Source of the DNA: Histoplasma ohiense
Lineage: Eukaryota; Ascomycota; Eurotiomycetes; Onygenales; Ajellomycetaceae
Assembly (NCBI GenBank): GCA_017607445.1
Contig: JAEVHH010000002.1
Coordinates: 1,488,001 to 1,552,000 of the forward strand
Direction of reading: 5' to 3'
DNA: 64,000 nucleotides
The notes below the pieces were generated by a model, which searched no databases, was not told where the DNA came from, and saw nothing but the letters and a program-made list of their open reading frames with translations. Position 1 is the first letter of the stretch; every line of letters begins with the position of its first letter. Shown one piece after another: positions 1 through 10,748 of the stretch. The translations under genes were made by a program, and so were the position numbers.

Positions 1-1548
1 GAAAATTAATGTTCGAGCCAAGCATGCCAGTATCATCCGACAAGTGGGGGCAGCTAGCGTCGTGCTTCTTAAACATACCGGGAGCCTCCCTCTGACTGGT
101 TTGGAGAAAAATGTTGCAGTCATTGGGGAAGATGCTGGGCCAAACCTTTGGGGCCCGAACGGCTGCCCTGATCGACGTTGTGATAACGGCACATTGGCGA
201 TGGGGTGGGGTAGCGGTACCGCCGATTTCCCATATCTGGTGACACCAGCTGAAGCAATCCAGAACGAGATCTTATTTAAGGGAGAAGGTTCTGTGTTCCC
301 GATTTTTGATAACTGGGCATCGGATCAAATCAAGTCAGCGGCATCTCAAGCTACAGTTTCGCTAGTTTTTGTTAATGCCGATTCTGGAGAAGGATTCATT
401 TCCGTTGATGGGAATGAAGGAGATCGTAAGAATCTAACCCTTTGGAAAGGAGGTGATGAATTGATCCAAACCGTGGCATCACATTGCAACAATACCGTTG
501 TCGTGATACATAGTACTGGACCCGTCTTGGTTGGCGAGTGGAATGAACACCCGAACATTACTGCAATCTTGTGGGCTGGTTTGCCTGGCCAAGAGAGCGG
601 TAACTCGATTGCGGATGTTCTATATGGAAAAGTCAACCCAGGTGGCAGAACCCCCTTCACGTGGGGTAGAACCGCTGAGGATTACGGCGCATCCATTTTG
701 AAGGAGCCAAATGAAGGAAACGGCGCACCTCAAGTAGATTTCACCGAAGGCATTTTTACAGATTACAGAGCATTTGACAAGGCGGACGTAAAACCCATCT
801 ACGAATTTGGGTTTGGGCTTAGCTACACTTCATTTTCATATTCCGACTTGAATGTTGAAGTCGTAAGCTCTGAACCCTACATGCCCACCCGGGGCAAAAC
901 GGAGCCAGCTCCGATACTTGGTGAATCTGATCGCAACCTGAGCTCATATCTCTTCCCTGAGGGAACGGACCGTGTTACATATTATATATATCCTTGGCTC
1001 AACGTCACTGATCCCGCAAAAGCCTCCATGGACTCTCATTACGGACTACAGAAAGAAGATTATATCCCTCCTGGCGCAACCGATGGCTCTCCACAAGAAC
1101 TTCTTCCTGCTAGTGGGGGACCCGGTGGAAATCCTGGTCTTTATGAAGTATTATATCGTGTGACGGCGACTATTACTAACACAGGTAGTATTTCTGGAGA
1201 TGAAGTGCCACAATTGGTAAGGACTTATATCCACATCCACATGTTTTATTTTTATTTAAAATGAAAATAAAAGAGAGAAAGGAATGCCTAACATAAAGCT
1301 CAAATATCTAGTACGTATCCTTGGGTGGCCCCAACGATGCCAAAGTCGTCCTCCGAAATTTCGACCGCTTCACTCTTGCAGCCGGCGAAGCGAAGATCTG
1401 GACGTCAATACTGAGCCGACGTGACTTGTCAAACTGGGACCCTGTGACACAGAATTGGGTGATTAGCGACTACCCGAAAACCGTGTATGTGGGAAGCTCA
1501 TCGCGGAAGCTACTACTTTCCGCACCTCTGGTATCTAATAACTATTGA
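1..1548 (+). CDS. GH3 beta-glucosidase, 3' part (5' end outside window)
   Basis: Secreted glycoside hydrolase family 3 enzyme that releases glucose from cello-oligosaccharides. The frame is open from base 2 (no start in the window), so the N-terminal TIM-barrel domain with the nucleophile Asp is missing. What remains is the second catalytic domain (GAASVVLLK near the edge; the ADSGEGF motif carries the Glu usually assigned as acid/base) and the C-terminal fibronectin-III-like domain. One intron at 1217-1311 joins DEVPQL to YVSLGGPNDAKVVLR, the normal start of the FnIII strand. Exon 2 (1312-1548) ends with TGA. Several N-x-S/T sites (NGT, NLT, NNT, NVT) fit a secreted glycoprotein. Family is certain; substrate preference within GH3 is inferred. 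Confidence 0.93.
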
Positions 1549-1584
1549 CATAATGTTCTCTCCCCCCCCCCACCTCCTCCCACT

Positions 1585-1616
<32 letters not shown>

Positions 1617-2349
1617 CTATTTCCCGAATATGAGCGTCAGAGACATCTCAAGGGTAGACCTGGGTTCGAGCTTCCGATTCCAATTCCCCCTGACTTACAG
1701 TATGATACCAAATTCTTGTTTAGCACTGTCTATTTTTTATATCGTTAACCAGCGATTACTCGCGCCTAATTCCTTTATGTTTATCGTAATAAACTTTTGC
1801 AATGCGAAAAATTTTAGTATTACTATTTTTCTACTAGAGAAGAGGTTCTTGGATGGATGCACAGCTGTTCAGTGAAATAAACCGAGGTTCTCAAAATTCC
1901 TTGCTCGTGGGCGAAAATATTTAGGTGCGTAGTAGGATCGAAGACGTTACTCCGTAGATGTTGGAAGGATAAAAAGAAAAAAAAACAAGTAATCCAGGCC
2001 ATTAGTGGTTGTATTCGGATGTAGACAGTTGAGGCATATATGCGTAATAGGTAGCACTTTTAAATAGCTTTCAGATAATTCCCACATGCTTACTCTTTAC
2101 TCTGTCACTTTAAATCAAAGCTTGTCAGTTTATACAAGCGTTCTCCCCGCATTCATCATTTTATCTCTGGTTTGACTCACCACCTTCTGATCTCCTTCAA
2201 GTTGTCCTCGCTCACGTCGTTTTTTTCCATCCCACAGCTTCAAAGGCAACTACCATCACTCAACAATCCTGATCGATCCGTGCCCTACCAGGTAACTCAA
2301 CTGACCAGTGCTGTGCTTGTGTTTTGATCCCTCGGCGATTATTTTAAAA
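1549..2349. other. Intergenic, 3' flank of GH3 gene
   Basis: No gene seen. The stretch opens with a C10 run (1562-1571) and a 29-base T run (1588-1616). The part just before 2350 (about 2140-2340) is rich in C and T, as expected of a fungal promoter or leader for the locus that follows. Confidence 0.6.
1588..1616. repeat. T29 homopolymer
   Basis: Uninterrupted run of 29 T directly after a C/T-rich segment, about 40 bp past the beta-glucosidase stop. It may be slippage-prone or a length artefact of assembly. Confidence 0.9.
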
Positions 2350-3510
2350 ATGGCATCTCAGCAAAGAAACACGTCAGTCACAGCTGATCCTCCGCATACA
2401 CGCGACGAAGAAAAGGAGCGTGAAGCACGCTCTATATGGGTCAAGGAAATGATGAGCGAAGTCGAAAACCTCAGTAGCGATCAGTTGGTCGCGAATTTGC
2501 GCAAGGTAGGGTATTATGGTGCGCTTTTAACGAATCCATCCCACACGATAACGGAGAAGACATCGAATATGAGGAGCAAACGAAAACGAAGAAACAGTGA
2601 ACGACATCTGGTGTTGCACTTTCCATAAATTCTGCTTATAAAACTCTAAAGTGCTTCTTACCTTCTATTTTTAGTCTGTTGTCTTCTCTAAAATATCCCT
2701 TGCGTTCCGTTGGTTGTCTTCTATTTTGTTGATCGTTTTGAAAAGTTGATGGTATTCTGCGAGTCCCGCCATGGCCTCTTCGGCGTTCAAAAATGTATGG
2801 TCTGACTCATGCTTTACATCGCTGTTAATGATAGGCTTTCTACTTCGAAAACTGGAAATACCTCTTGCGGATTTTATCATCGGAAACCGCGTAATTGATC
2901 AAGAGTCGGTCTAGAGCATCATCGAAAACGTTACCGAAGAAGAACTGGCATCGCTCTGGAACAGGGGAACGGGCTTATGCACCTCATTTTGTTTTTGGGT
3001 ATCTTCGATCATCGACAATAGCGAAACGACAAGATTTACTTTCGCCGATTTCGAAAGACAGCATCGTGCGAGCTTTTCCATGGACAAAATTATTGTCGAT
3101 TCTTCTGCCAGAAAAATACTGCAAGCCTCCGGTAGTGAAGAGTTGATCGGATATAAGGGCATCTGGAAGCTGGAGGACACGTCGAGAGGGGATACTGTCC
3201 TATGGTTTCGGGTAAGCTAACCCGGGACTTTTGAATTAAAGAAACTCCGTTCTAATAAAACCCAGCGGTCCCGGGCTTCTGCTCCAATTCAATCGGAACG
3301 GCTTTCAGATCGAGTTCGCGCAATGAAACTCTGCCTACGGCAATTAAGTTTTCAAGACAATTTCATTTGTTTGTTTCAGTTTGTTAACCTGATATATTCT
3401 CACAAGTTCAAGGATTTAGTGACTAATTCTCACTCTGTAGCGTCGAGCGATCAGGTCGTCTTTTCTTCAACGGGAAATTATTATGGGAGCCCGAAAAATT
3501 ATCAGTCTTG
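2350..3510 (+). pseudogene. Decayed multi-exon gene of unknown function
   Basis: Not recognised. A plausible first exon (2350-2505) encodes an acidic, charged peptide starting MASQQRNTSV and ends at CGCAAG|GTAGGG. A long frame then runs from about 2676 to 3211 with two in-frame stops, TGA at 2747 and TAG at 2912. After the second stop it reads like protein (IIENVTEEELASLWNRGTG, then GYKGIWKLEDTSRGD). A good intron (3212-3265; GTAAGC to CCCAG) joins it to a frame starting RSRASAPIQSERL that closes at 3510. Both stops could arise from CGA or CAG by a single C-to-T change, as RIP produces. Alternatives are a live gene with introns I failed to place, or unrelated open frames. Confidence 0.4.
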
Positions 3511-5522
3511 AAGTGATCCAATCCATAGGGCAAACCGAAGAATTTTGTACTTGGAACGTTCTGTTATTTTCACCGGTGAAGGGGATGAAGCTTTCAGTAT
3601 TTATTGTTTTTCTCTATTCTTGGCATTCTGCAACACACACCAGCACGTCAGCACCAATATGAGCAGGTAAAAGCGGTTTTGGAAAGAAATATGGGATGTC
3701 AGTATCACAACGTATCGGCCACCCTGTGTTACTTGAGGAATGCATCGAGAGGCAAGGATAATACTTCAGAGAAAAGAAAAACGCTTTAGTCTTATTGGTC
3801 TATATTTCCTAATTCCATAATAAGATGAGCCATTGATCGCTAGTAGTCCATGCATATACTTTGAGATGCTAACTGGATCTGGAAACATGTAAGCTATATT
3901 GCTCAGCTGGGATGAGCAGGGCTTGCTAGGTAGGGTAGTGTGGTGCACCAGCAATAGATCAAGTAAGTGACTGGCAGCTATCAGAGCTATGCTAAAACAA
4001 ATCAAACAAAAAAGAATCAAAAAAATCAAGGATCAAGCTCATCTCTTCTTCACTATTCTCTTCTGCTCAACTCCCTGTACATACATACATTCCGGTATAC
4101 CTGACCTGTTGCCAATCCCCCATTAATTAAGTCCGTTCGGCACAGAACAGCCATTATTCCTAGTGCTGCAGTGGATGCCCCACTACAATAGATATATAAT
4201 TTAAAAGCCACTCTTGACATGATTGTTGAGATATTGAAATTTTAACAGTGTATTCATTTTGTATGGGAGTTGGCAGTTGACGTTACAGTGAAGATGATGT
4301 TGTTGTGGTGAACCCAACCAATAGTGGCGTGGTTGGTATGTTGGTGCTCAATAGTCTGAGTGCCCTGCTAACCAGCACAAAGGATACTCTATAATTTCTG
4401 AGCTCACTGAGACAGCAGGTCTTTCAGAAAGAGTAGTTATAAGAAATCTATACTAAGATATCAATACTAGATCAAAGCAGACACCTGATGCTTGATCAGA
4501 TAAGATAATTGCGTAAGACATAGCATCACAGATCCAAGGTGGTATGATGTCATCAGCATCATATCAGATTCAATCTACCTATGATATCATTTTTAAGCTT
4601 CTAGGGACCAGTGAATCATTTTGATATAATCTCACACCTACATTCTACTGCCTCAATATCTGACTCTTCTATCTAAATCCCTTCCGAGATGACACCATAT
4701 TACCTTATATAGCTCTGTCCTCGTGGGGTCCTGGGGACCTCCCCTGGATAGGCAGTGGGACCTGGTCTTAATATTGGACTTTTCAATATCAGCTTTTGGG
4801 CTGGGGCTTCTTGGGATCTTATTCTCTATTAAATATATGTAGAAGTAATTGGATTGGCTGGTTATTAGATTTTGAAGATGGAATAATATATATTTAATGA
4901 GAATAACATTGAGATGGCAGATATGAGGGTCTGAACCAGGGGTTGAGGTGAGCGGTAGCTTACAAATCATCTAGGGCCCGGTTATATGGTAGTTAATATC
5001 AACAATCTGCTTCGTCTTCCAGCCCCTAGCCTTAAGTCTTCCCATATACGGTACGATTAAAATATGAAATCCTGTCTGTGGAGCTAAGTGACATCACCTC
5101 TGCCCAGTGCCCAGCGCGTATCCTGGTCCATGCAGATCGTCGCTAACTAAAGGGTAGCTCGATGTCTCAACAGTACCATCACCAATCCTTGTTTGGGTCA
5201 ATACGACAACTGTGGGCAAAAAAAAACGCTTGTTTGGGTTCCAGAAGGTGCAAGCTCTTCGGCACCTGCTCCTGCGCAGTGCACCAATGCCTCGGCCCTT
5301 GTTCATGCTAGTACGCACTTCGACTCGAGCATCATCACACCGCGATATTGACCGCTTTGTACTGTACTATACAGTCGGTGTCCGGAAAAGAGCCTTGAAA
5401 TTTGTATTGTTTTGTTCTTCGTTTTGGGGCGATTCTTCCGCGGGATAACAATATTCCGGTAGCTTACTAAGAGCAAGTGCTGGAAAATAATGCGAATGTA
5501 GGAGGGTAAATACCTGTAACAA
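3511..5522. other. Gene-free stretch
   Basis: No supportable coding region on either strand. AT-rich with frequent TpA steps. Short frames at 3604-3789, 3766-4029 and 4653-4970 lack codon structure, splice partners or recognisable motifs. It may contain old repeat material, but no terminal repeats or target duplications were seen. Confidence 0.5.
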
Positions 5523-5603
5523 GCCCTTGTAGCTCAGTCGTAGTAGCGCATGACTTGTACTAATGAGATCATGAGGTCCGCGGTTCAATCCCGCGCGGGG
5601 GCA
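5523..5603 (+). tRNA. tRNA-Thr (UGU) with 8-nt intron
   Basis: A complete cloverleaf can be drawn. The acceptor stem GCCCTTG (5523-5529) pairs with CGGGGGC (5596-5602), with A at 5603 as discriminator. The D-stem GCTC pairs with TAGC at three positions. The anticodon stem is CATGA/TCATG. The T-arm is CGCGG-TTCAATC-CCGCG. The anticodon loop is 15 nt, so an 8-nt intron (5560-5567) is placed after position 37, the canonical site; the anticodon at 5556-5558 is TGT (Thr, ACA codons). T-runs downstream (from 5613) can serve as Pol III terminator. Confidence 0.88.
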
Positions 5604-6606
5604 AACTAGAGTTTTTGTCTTTATTTTTGTTGTGATACAACTTGCTTGCCCTTGCATTAGAAGGGGAGAATCTCTATTTTTTTTTTTTTTTTGATTCCTT
5701 TTTCTTCTTTTCTTCTTCTCACTTTCTTTCTTTCTTCCTTTATTTGGATTCTACAAATGCACTGATGATTGCTGGGTCAAAACCCAAGCATAACCTTTTT
5801 TAGTATTTCGGCTCGGAAAATCCCATATCAAAGTGAATGCAGTGGCAAATGTACTGTATATACATTCCAACGGATCACACTTGGTGGTGATTTTGTTCCA
5901 GTTTGGAACAGGCTTCAACCTTTTAAAAAGCGCATTATGGAACATGGAAGGAAAAGAAGGAAAGAAGTTGAAAACGAAACGTCAACGAAGTAAAAAATGA
6001 ACTTAGATTGGCGGCGAGTACAAGGAGTGGTTGCTCCTACGGCACTTCCTATCTTTCCCCTTCTTTCCCCTTCTCACTCCCCCCTCTCCCCTTCTCACAA
6101 GCTCTTGTCTTGTGATGCGGATTCCAGGGTTCGATGAGCCTCTGAGACTGCCAGACTGGTGCTGGGCACTGCGGGCACTGCCAAGCCGCCAACTTGCCCG
6201 AACCCGGGCCAAGACACCGGTCTCCAAGCCGCATCGCCCAAACCCCAAACTTCCTCCTCGGCTGGGTTCCGATGGCCATCTCGACGGACTTCCGCTGGCT
6301 CTGAATCTCGTGGACTCCACATTCTTATTCTCGCCCTACTTTCCTTGTCGTCGCTTCGGAATCTGGCCCTGGTTTTCTCCTAACTACGATAGTTCCTATT
6401 CGAACTGCTTGTGCAGCCATCTTCGCCCTTTTTCCTCGCTTTCGATGTGGTCCGCTCGGACTCACTCTCCGATCTGAGCAATGCGGCACCGTCTGAGTGT
6501 CAAGCTAGCCCAATAACCCGTGTGCAGTGCATTTGCTTCCACGGCCAACTCCCTGGTCTTATCTATTCCCACCCACCTAAATTATACGCACGATCTTAAC
6601 ACCGAC
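5604..6606 (+). other. Promoter and pyrimidine-rich leader of the Zn2Cys6 gene
   Basis: No independent gene is supported. The segment at 5670-5745 is nearly all C/T. The bases 6050-6600 resemble a long fungal 5' leader: C/T-rich blocks and an ATG-initiated upstream ORF at 6115-6477 (about 120 codons) ending 130 bp before the factor's own ATG. If the transcript starts upstream of 6115, this ORF could repress translation. Confidence 0.45.
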
Positions 6607-9516
6607 ATGGAGGACGGAGTGTGTTCCGAGAGCTCCAGCAGCTCTAGAGACCAGGTCGCGCAAGGAGTGCAGGAAGATATGGCGCGACAAAACAAGACTG
6701 CTACGAACACTGGCGACTTTAGGGATTCTGGTGAAAGCTCCGTATCAGCCAGGGGACATGGAGACACAGAGAACCCTCGTCCATGGAGCGAACTAAAAAC
6801 TAAGGCGGGGAAGGAGCGCAAAAGACTCCCACTTGCTTGCATCGCCTGTCGAAGAAAGAAAATTCGCTGTTCAGGAGAAAACCCTGCCTGCAGACACTGT
6901 TACCGTTCTAGAACCCCTTGCGTATATAAAGTCACGACGCGAAAAGCCGCACCCCGCACGGATTACATGGCGATGCTGGATAGACGGTTGAAGAAGATGG
7001 AGGAAAGAGTGATCAAGATCATACCCAAAAATGGCACCCGAGATATGGCCGCAATTGGAAGATCGGTCGTCAAGCCTCCTGCTCCAGGCCAGATTCGTGG
7101 ATCAAGGCCAGCCTTAAGAAAGAGACCTGCAGATGAGGCTTTCCGTGCTGAGCTTAATCAGTGGAGACAACCCAACAAAGGTAACCCCACTTCATGGCAG
7201 CCCCGAATTGAAGATGACAATAAGCTTTTGAACGAGGGCGCGGAGTTTCTTCCCTCAACTGAGCTCCAAGAACATCTCGCGGAAGTCTTCTTCGATTGTG
7301 TGTACGGACAGTCCTATCTCCTGCTACATAAACCGAGTTTTATGCGCAAATTGAAATCTGGAACTGTTCCGCCTGTTCTGATGCTGGCCATCTGCGCCGT
7401 TTCTGCTCGCTTCTCAACACACCCGCTCGTCAGTACGGAGCCGGCATTTTTACGGGGAGAAAACTGGGCAAATCCAGCCGCAGCTATTGCGCTCAGCAGA
7501 CATGACGAGCCGAGCATTACAATGCTCACTGTATTTATCATCTTGGGGCTCCATGAATTTGGCGCCTGTCATGGAGGACGGAGTTGGTCGTTTGGAGGTC
7601 AAGCCTTTAGAATGGCTTACGCTCTTCAGCTCCATCGAGAACTTGACGATGATCCTCGGGGCAATAGTGCGTCCGAATTTAGTTTTACAGATCGTGAGAT
7701 CCGACGGCGGACGATGTGGGCGTGTGTACTGATGGATCGGTATAATTCCTCTGGCAGCCAGAGGCCACCTATTGGAAACGAGAAGTTCTTACGCCTACAG
7801 CTCCCTATCAAAGAGTCATATTTCCAAATGGAAATTCCAGGGCCCACAGAGGATCTGGAAGGTAAGGTCCTTAACCCGCTTCCCGAAGGTGTGGGCCAGC
7901 TATCTAATCCGAAGGAAAATATGGGTGTGTCTGCATATACAATTCGGGCGTTGATGCTTTGGGGGAGGGCCGTAGATTACCTTAACCTTGGTGGCAGGAA
8001 CAGGGATCCTCATCCTCTCTGGTCTCCAAAGTCAGGCTACTCACAATTGAAGCAGCAACTAGAAGACTTCTCAGCCTCTCTTCCTAATTCTTTAGCCTTC
8101 AATCTGGAGAACCTGCGCAACCACGCGGCGACAAAGATCGCAAATCAATTCCTCTTCCTACATATAGTTATTCATCAAAATATTCTCTTCTTAAATCGAT
8201 TTGCCATCCCCCTCTCGCCAGGGGCAAAGCCCCCAAAGGATATTCCTCGAACATTTCTTAGCGATGCTGGTCGTGCGGCTGTTGAAGCCGCAAACCACAT
8301 TTCTATGTTGGTTAATCAGGCGCCAGGCTATAATCTGACAGTTCCCTTCGCTGGTTATTCTGCCTATGCAGCCAGCACCGTACACATCTGGGGGTTATTT
8401 TCGAAGAATCCTAGACTTGAAGCAACGTCGAAAGAAAACCTTCGCCACAGCTACGGATACCTAAACAAAATGAAGCGGTACTGGGGAATGTTCCACTATA
8501 TGGTGCAGAGCACCAAGGATCGATACCGCCTGTTTGCGGATGCTTCCATCAAAGGTGTGCAGGTCAGTTCCTCTGAGGAAGAGGATGCTCCACTATTTCA
8601 GTATGGGGACTGGTTCGACAAGTACCCGTATGGCCTTTCACGGCGTCATTACACGGATCCGCCATCTCGGCCTCTTGATGCGGTGATGGCGCAACACTAT
8701 GGCCTTCAAAGCGCGGAAGACTTCTTTGCAAGTCTTTCACCGCCGTCACATTCTGATAACCCTCGCAAGGAACCAAGGAGACGGGCAGGCTCAAGTACTG
8801 AACCACGGCAACCAGCTTTGAACTCCATAAACTCTAATAATCAATATACGTCACCTCAACAGCAACCACAATCGTCATCACAACCGCCATCACAACCGCC
8901 TCCACAGTCACCTCCACAACAGCAACCACAGCCTCAACGCCAATTGCAGCAGGTACTGCAACATGCCATCGTGGATGTGCCCATAAACCCGACTCGTCCC
9001 CCAGACTTCAACCTTAATACCCATGCCATGCTTCCACCAGCCCAAGCTCCCAATTTCTCTCAATCAACCTACTTCCCCATGAACCCTGACCAATTACCGC
9101 AACTCGATCGCCAATTTGTGTACGATGCACATACGGGCCATGATCCAACTTCAACCACGTCGACATCCCCCCAAATGCCCAATCCAATACCCGTAAACCC
9201 TCCAGCAAGAATGAGCCCAACCCCAAATGTGTCGACGCAACAAGAACCAAATCTCTCCCCCACAGTATGGAACTCTCAATTTGACATGCCAGGCGCGCCT
9301 GCCCCCTGGTCAGGTGAATTGGCACAGCCCGGTGCCTGGTTTTTGCCCTTCAATCTGAACCCCGTTGGCCGAGGTCTAGCAGACATGAATGCCAATCCAG
9401 CTGCAAACGTGGATACAACTGGGCCACGGGCACTTGGAATACAAGCGTTGGCTAATCATCCAAGTCCATACCCATTGTCCAATGTGATGATGGGTGCATA
9501 TGGCCTTGGCGTCTGA
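6607..9516 (+). CDS. Zn(II)2Cys6 fungal transcription factor
   Basis: Nuclear DNA-binding regulator, 969 aa, single exon. The zinc cluster at about residues 78-105 has the spacing C-x2-C-x6-C-x6-C-x2-C-x6-C (CIACRRKKIRC ... CRHCYRSRTPC), followed by a linker and a short coiled-coil-like stretch (MLDRRLKKMEERV). The middle (about 220-600) matches the fungal-specific transcription factor domain, with HEFGACHGGRSWSFGGQAFR and ALQLHRELDDD motifs and the RRRTMWACVLMDR signature. The last third is low-complexity, rich in Gln, Pro, Ser and Asn, typical of activation regions. The start is the first ATG in frame, after an in-frame leader lacking ATG. I do not recognise an orthologue with a known target set, so no symbol is given. 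Confidence 0.9.
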   Translation: MEDGVCSESSSSSRDQVAQGVQEDMARQNKTATNTGDFRDSGESSVSARGHGDTENPRPWSELKTKAGKERKRLPLACIACRRKKIRCSGENPACRHCYRSRTPCVYKVTTRKAAPRTDYMAMLDRRLKKMEERVIKIIPKNGTRDMAAIGRSVVKPPAPGQIRGSRPALRKRPADEAFRAELNQWRQPNKGNPTSWQPRIEDDNKLLNEGAEFLPSTELQEHLAEVFFDCVYGQSYLLLHKPSFMRKLKSGTVPPVLMLAICAVSARFSTHPLVSTEPAFLRGENWANPAAAIALSRHDEPSITMLTVFIILGLHEFGACHGGRSWSFGGQAFRMAYALQLHRELDDDPRGNSASEFSFTDREIRRRTMWACVLMDRYNSSGSQRPPIGNEKFLRLQLPIKESYFQMEIPGPTEDLEGKVLNPLPEGVGQLSNPKENMGVSAYTIRALMLWGRAVDYLNLGGRNRDPHPLWSPKSGYSQLKQQLEDFSASLPNSLAFNLENLRNHAATKIANQFLFLHIVIHQNILFLNRFAIPLSPGAKPPKDIPRTFLSDAGRAAVEAANHISMLVNQAPGYNLTVPFAGYSAYAASTVHIWGLFSKNPRLEATSKENLRHSYGYLNKMKRYWGMFHYMVQSTKDRYRLFADASIKGVQVSSSEEEDAPLFQYGDWFDKYPYGLSRRHYTDPPSRPLDAVMAQHYGLQSAEDFFASLSPPSHSDNPRKEPRRRAGSSTEPRQPALNSINSNNQYTSPQQQPQSSSQPPSQPPPQSPPQQQPQPQRQLQQVLQHAIVDVPINPTRPPDFNLNTHAMLPPAQAPNFSQSTYFPMNPDQLPQLDRQFVYDAHTGHDPTSTTSTSPQMPNPIPVNPPARMSPTPNVSTQQEPNLSPTVWNSQFDMPGAPAPWSGELAQPGAWFLPFNLNPVGRGLADMNANPAANVDTTGPRALGIQALANHPSPYPLSNVMMGAYGLGV

Positions 9517-10692
9517 AGCGGGGAAATAGTAGAAATTGGAAACTGGGAAGTTCCTTTTCCCGTTCTTTTCCTTATGTTCCCCCCTCCACCCCTCGCCCCC
9601 CCCCACCGCCAGGACTAGACCAGGTTGACAGAGGGGTGTTTAGATGAGGGAAAATCATAAGTATGAGGTACGGTACATCTAATTTTTTTTTTTTTTTTCC
9701 CCTCGTAACATGTGACAACTTCTGTTGGAAAACTTCTTCTACGCTCGTTTCTCTTTCTGTGCATATATTCGGCCGGACTTTTCAAATTTCCCAAGTTTAG
9801 GACGTTATTCAGATATTTGCTTTGTGCACTTTGCATGTGCGTACATACATATTGCAAGCTCACCAGCGCCTCAAGACAGCGTGTGAGATTATTTCTGTCA
9901 ACGAAGCAATCTCCTCCAATCGTCTCTCTGTGTGTGCCTCTCACGCCTGCTTGTGTACAGTATCTATCACATTTAAAACTAACGACCACCATTCGCAAAA
10001 TTTACAGTGCTGGATGTGGATTACCAACCAAGCAAGGAGTTGTGAAAAAAAAAAAATTGACTTGGCGGATTTTTCCAGGGGTAACTATCGTTAGTTGCAT
10101 AGATACATTATTGCCAATTCTTTTTGTTTTTCCCCTTTTTTTGGGTCTTTTTGGTGGGTTTGGCTTAACTTTCTATATATATATATATATTGATGATGGT
10201 TTCGTGTAGATACATGTAACTGTACATATACTCTCTCTATATCAAAAATAGTAGTTTTCTGTGGTGCGAGGCGCGGTTTTGCATCGGGTGGTCTTTGGCT
10301 GAACTGACTAATTTACATCTATCATTTTGATTTTGTTTTACTATGACGAGATTGATCCACAAATTCATGGGCATGATGTAGTAGAATAGCAGTTAAAGAA
10401 AACTCTTCAGCTGTGTCTTTCATAACTCTCTATCTATCGATATGCACATATATTTTATTGCATATAATCTTATGGAAGTCGAAATGCGCAACGTCCTTTG
10501 CGTATGTTCGCCTCCCCCCATCACAAGCCCATTCATTGCCAAGAAAAGAAAATCTTCCAAATATATTTGCATAGAAGGGAAATTCGACAAATTTTCCCAA
10601 ATTCCCTGTTTAAACCCAGCTATGAAAAGGACGAAATAGATAACATGGACTCGTAAATATACATACACAACACGCACACGCACACGCACACG

Positions 10693-10728
<36 letters not shown>

Positions 10729-10748
10729 AATCGGCGGAAACCTACCAA
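9517..10748. other. Intergenic between convergent genes
   Basis: The 3' flanks of the Zn2Cys6 gene (+) and ATG27 (-) meet here. Contents are T-rich stretches, short AT dinucleotide runs near 10175-10190, and a long CA/CG-then-TA microsatellite next to the ATG27 stop. No gene seen. Confidence 0.6.
10665..10728. repeat. (CA/CG)n-(TA)n microsatellite
   Basis: Alternating purine-pyrimidine tract that moves from CACACG units to pure CA and then TA. It lies about 20 bp beyond the ATG27 stop, inside its likely 3' UTR. Such tracts can adopt Z-DNA or cruciform forms and vary in length between strains. Confidence 0.85.

Noticed and set aside
6582..9325. Minus-strand frames opposite the Zn2Cys6 gene
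   Set aside because: They mirror a strong coding strand with zinc cluster and domain motifs; no motif or splice partner of their own.
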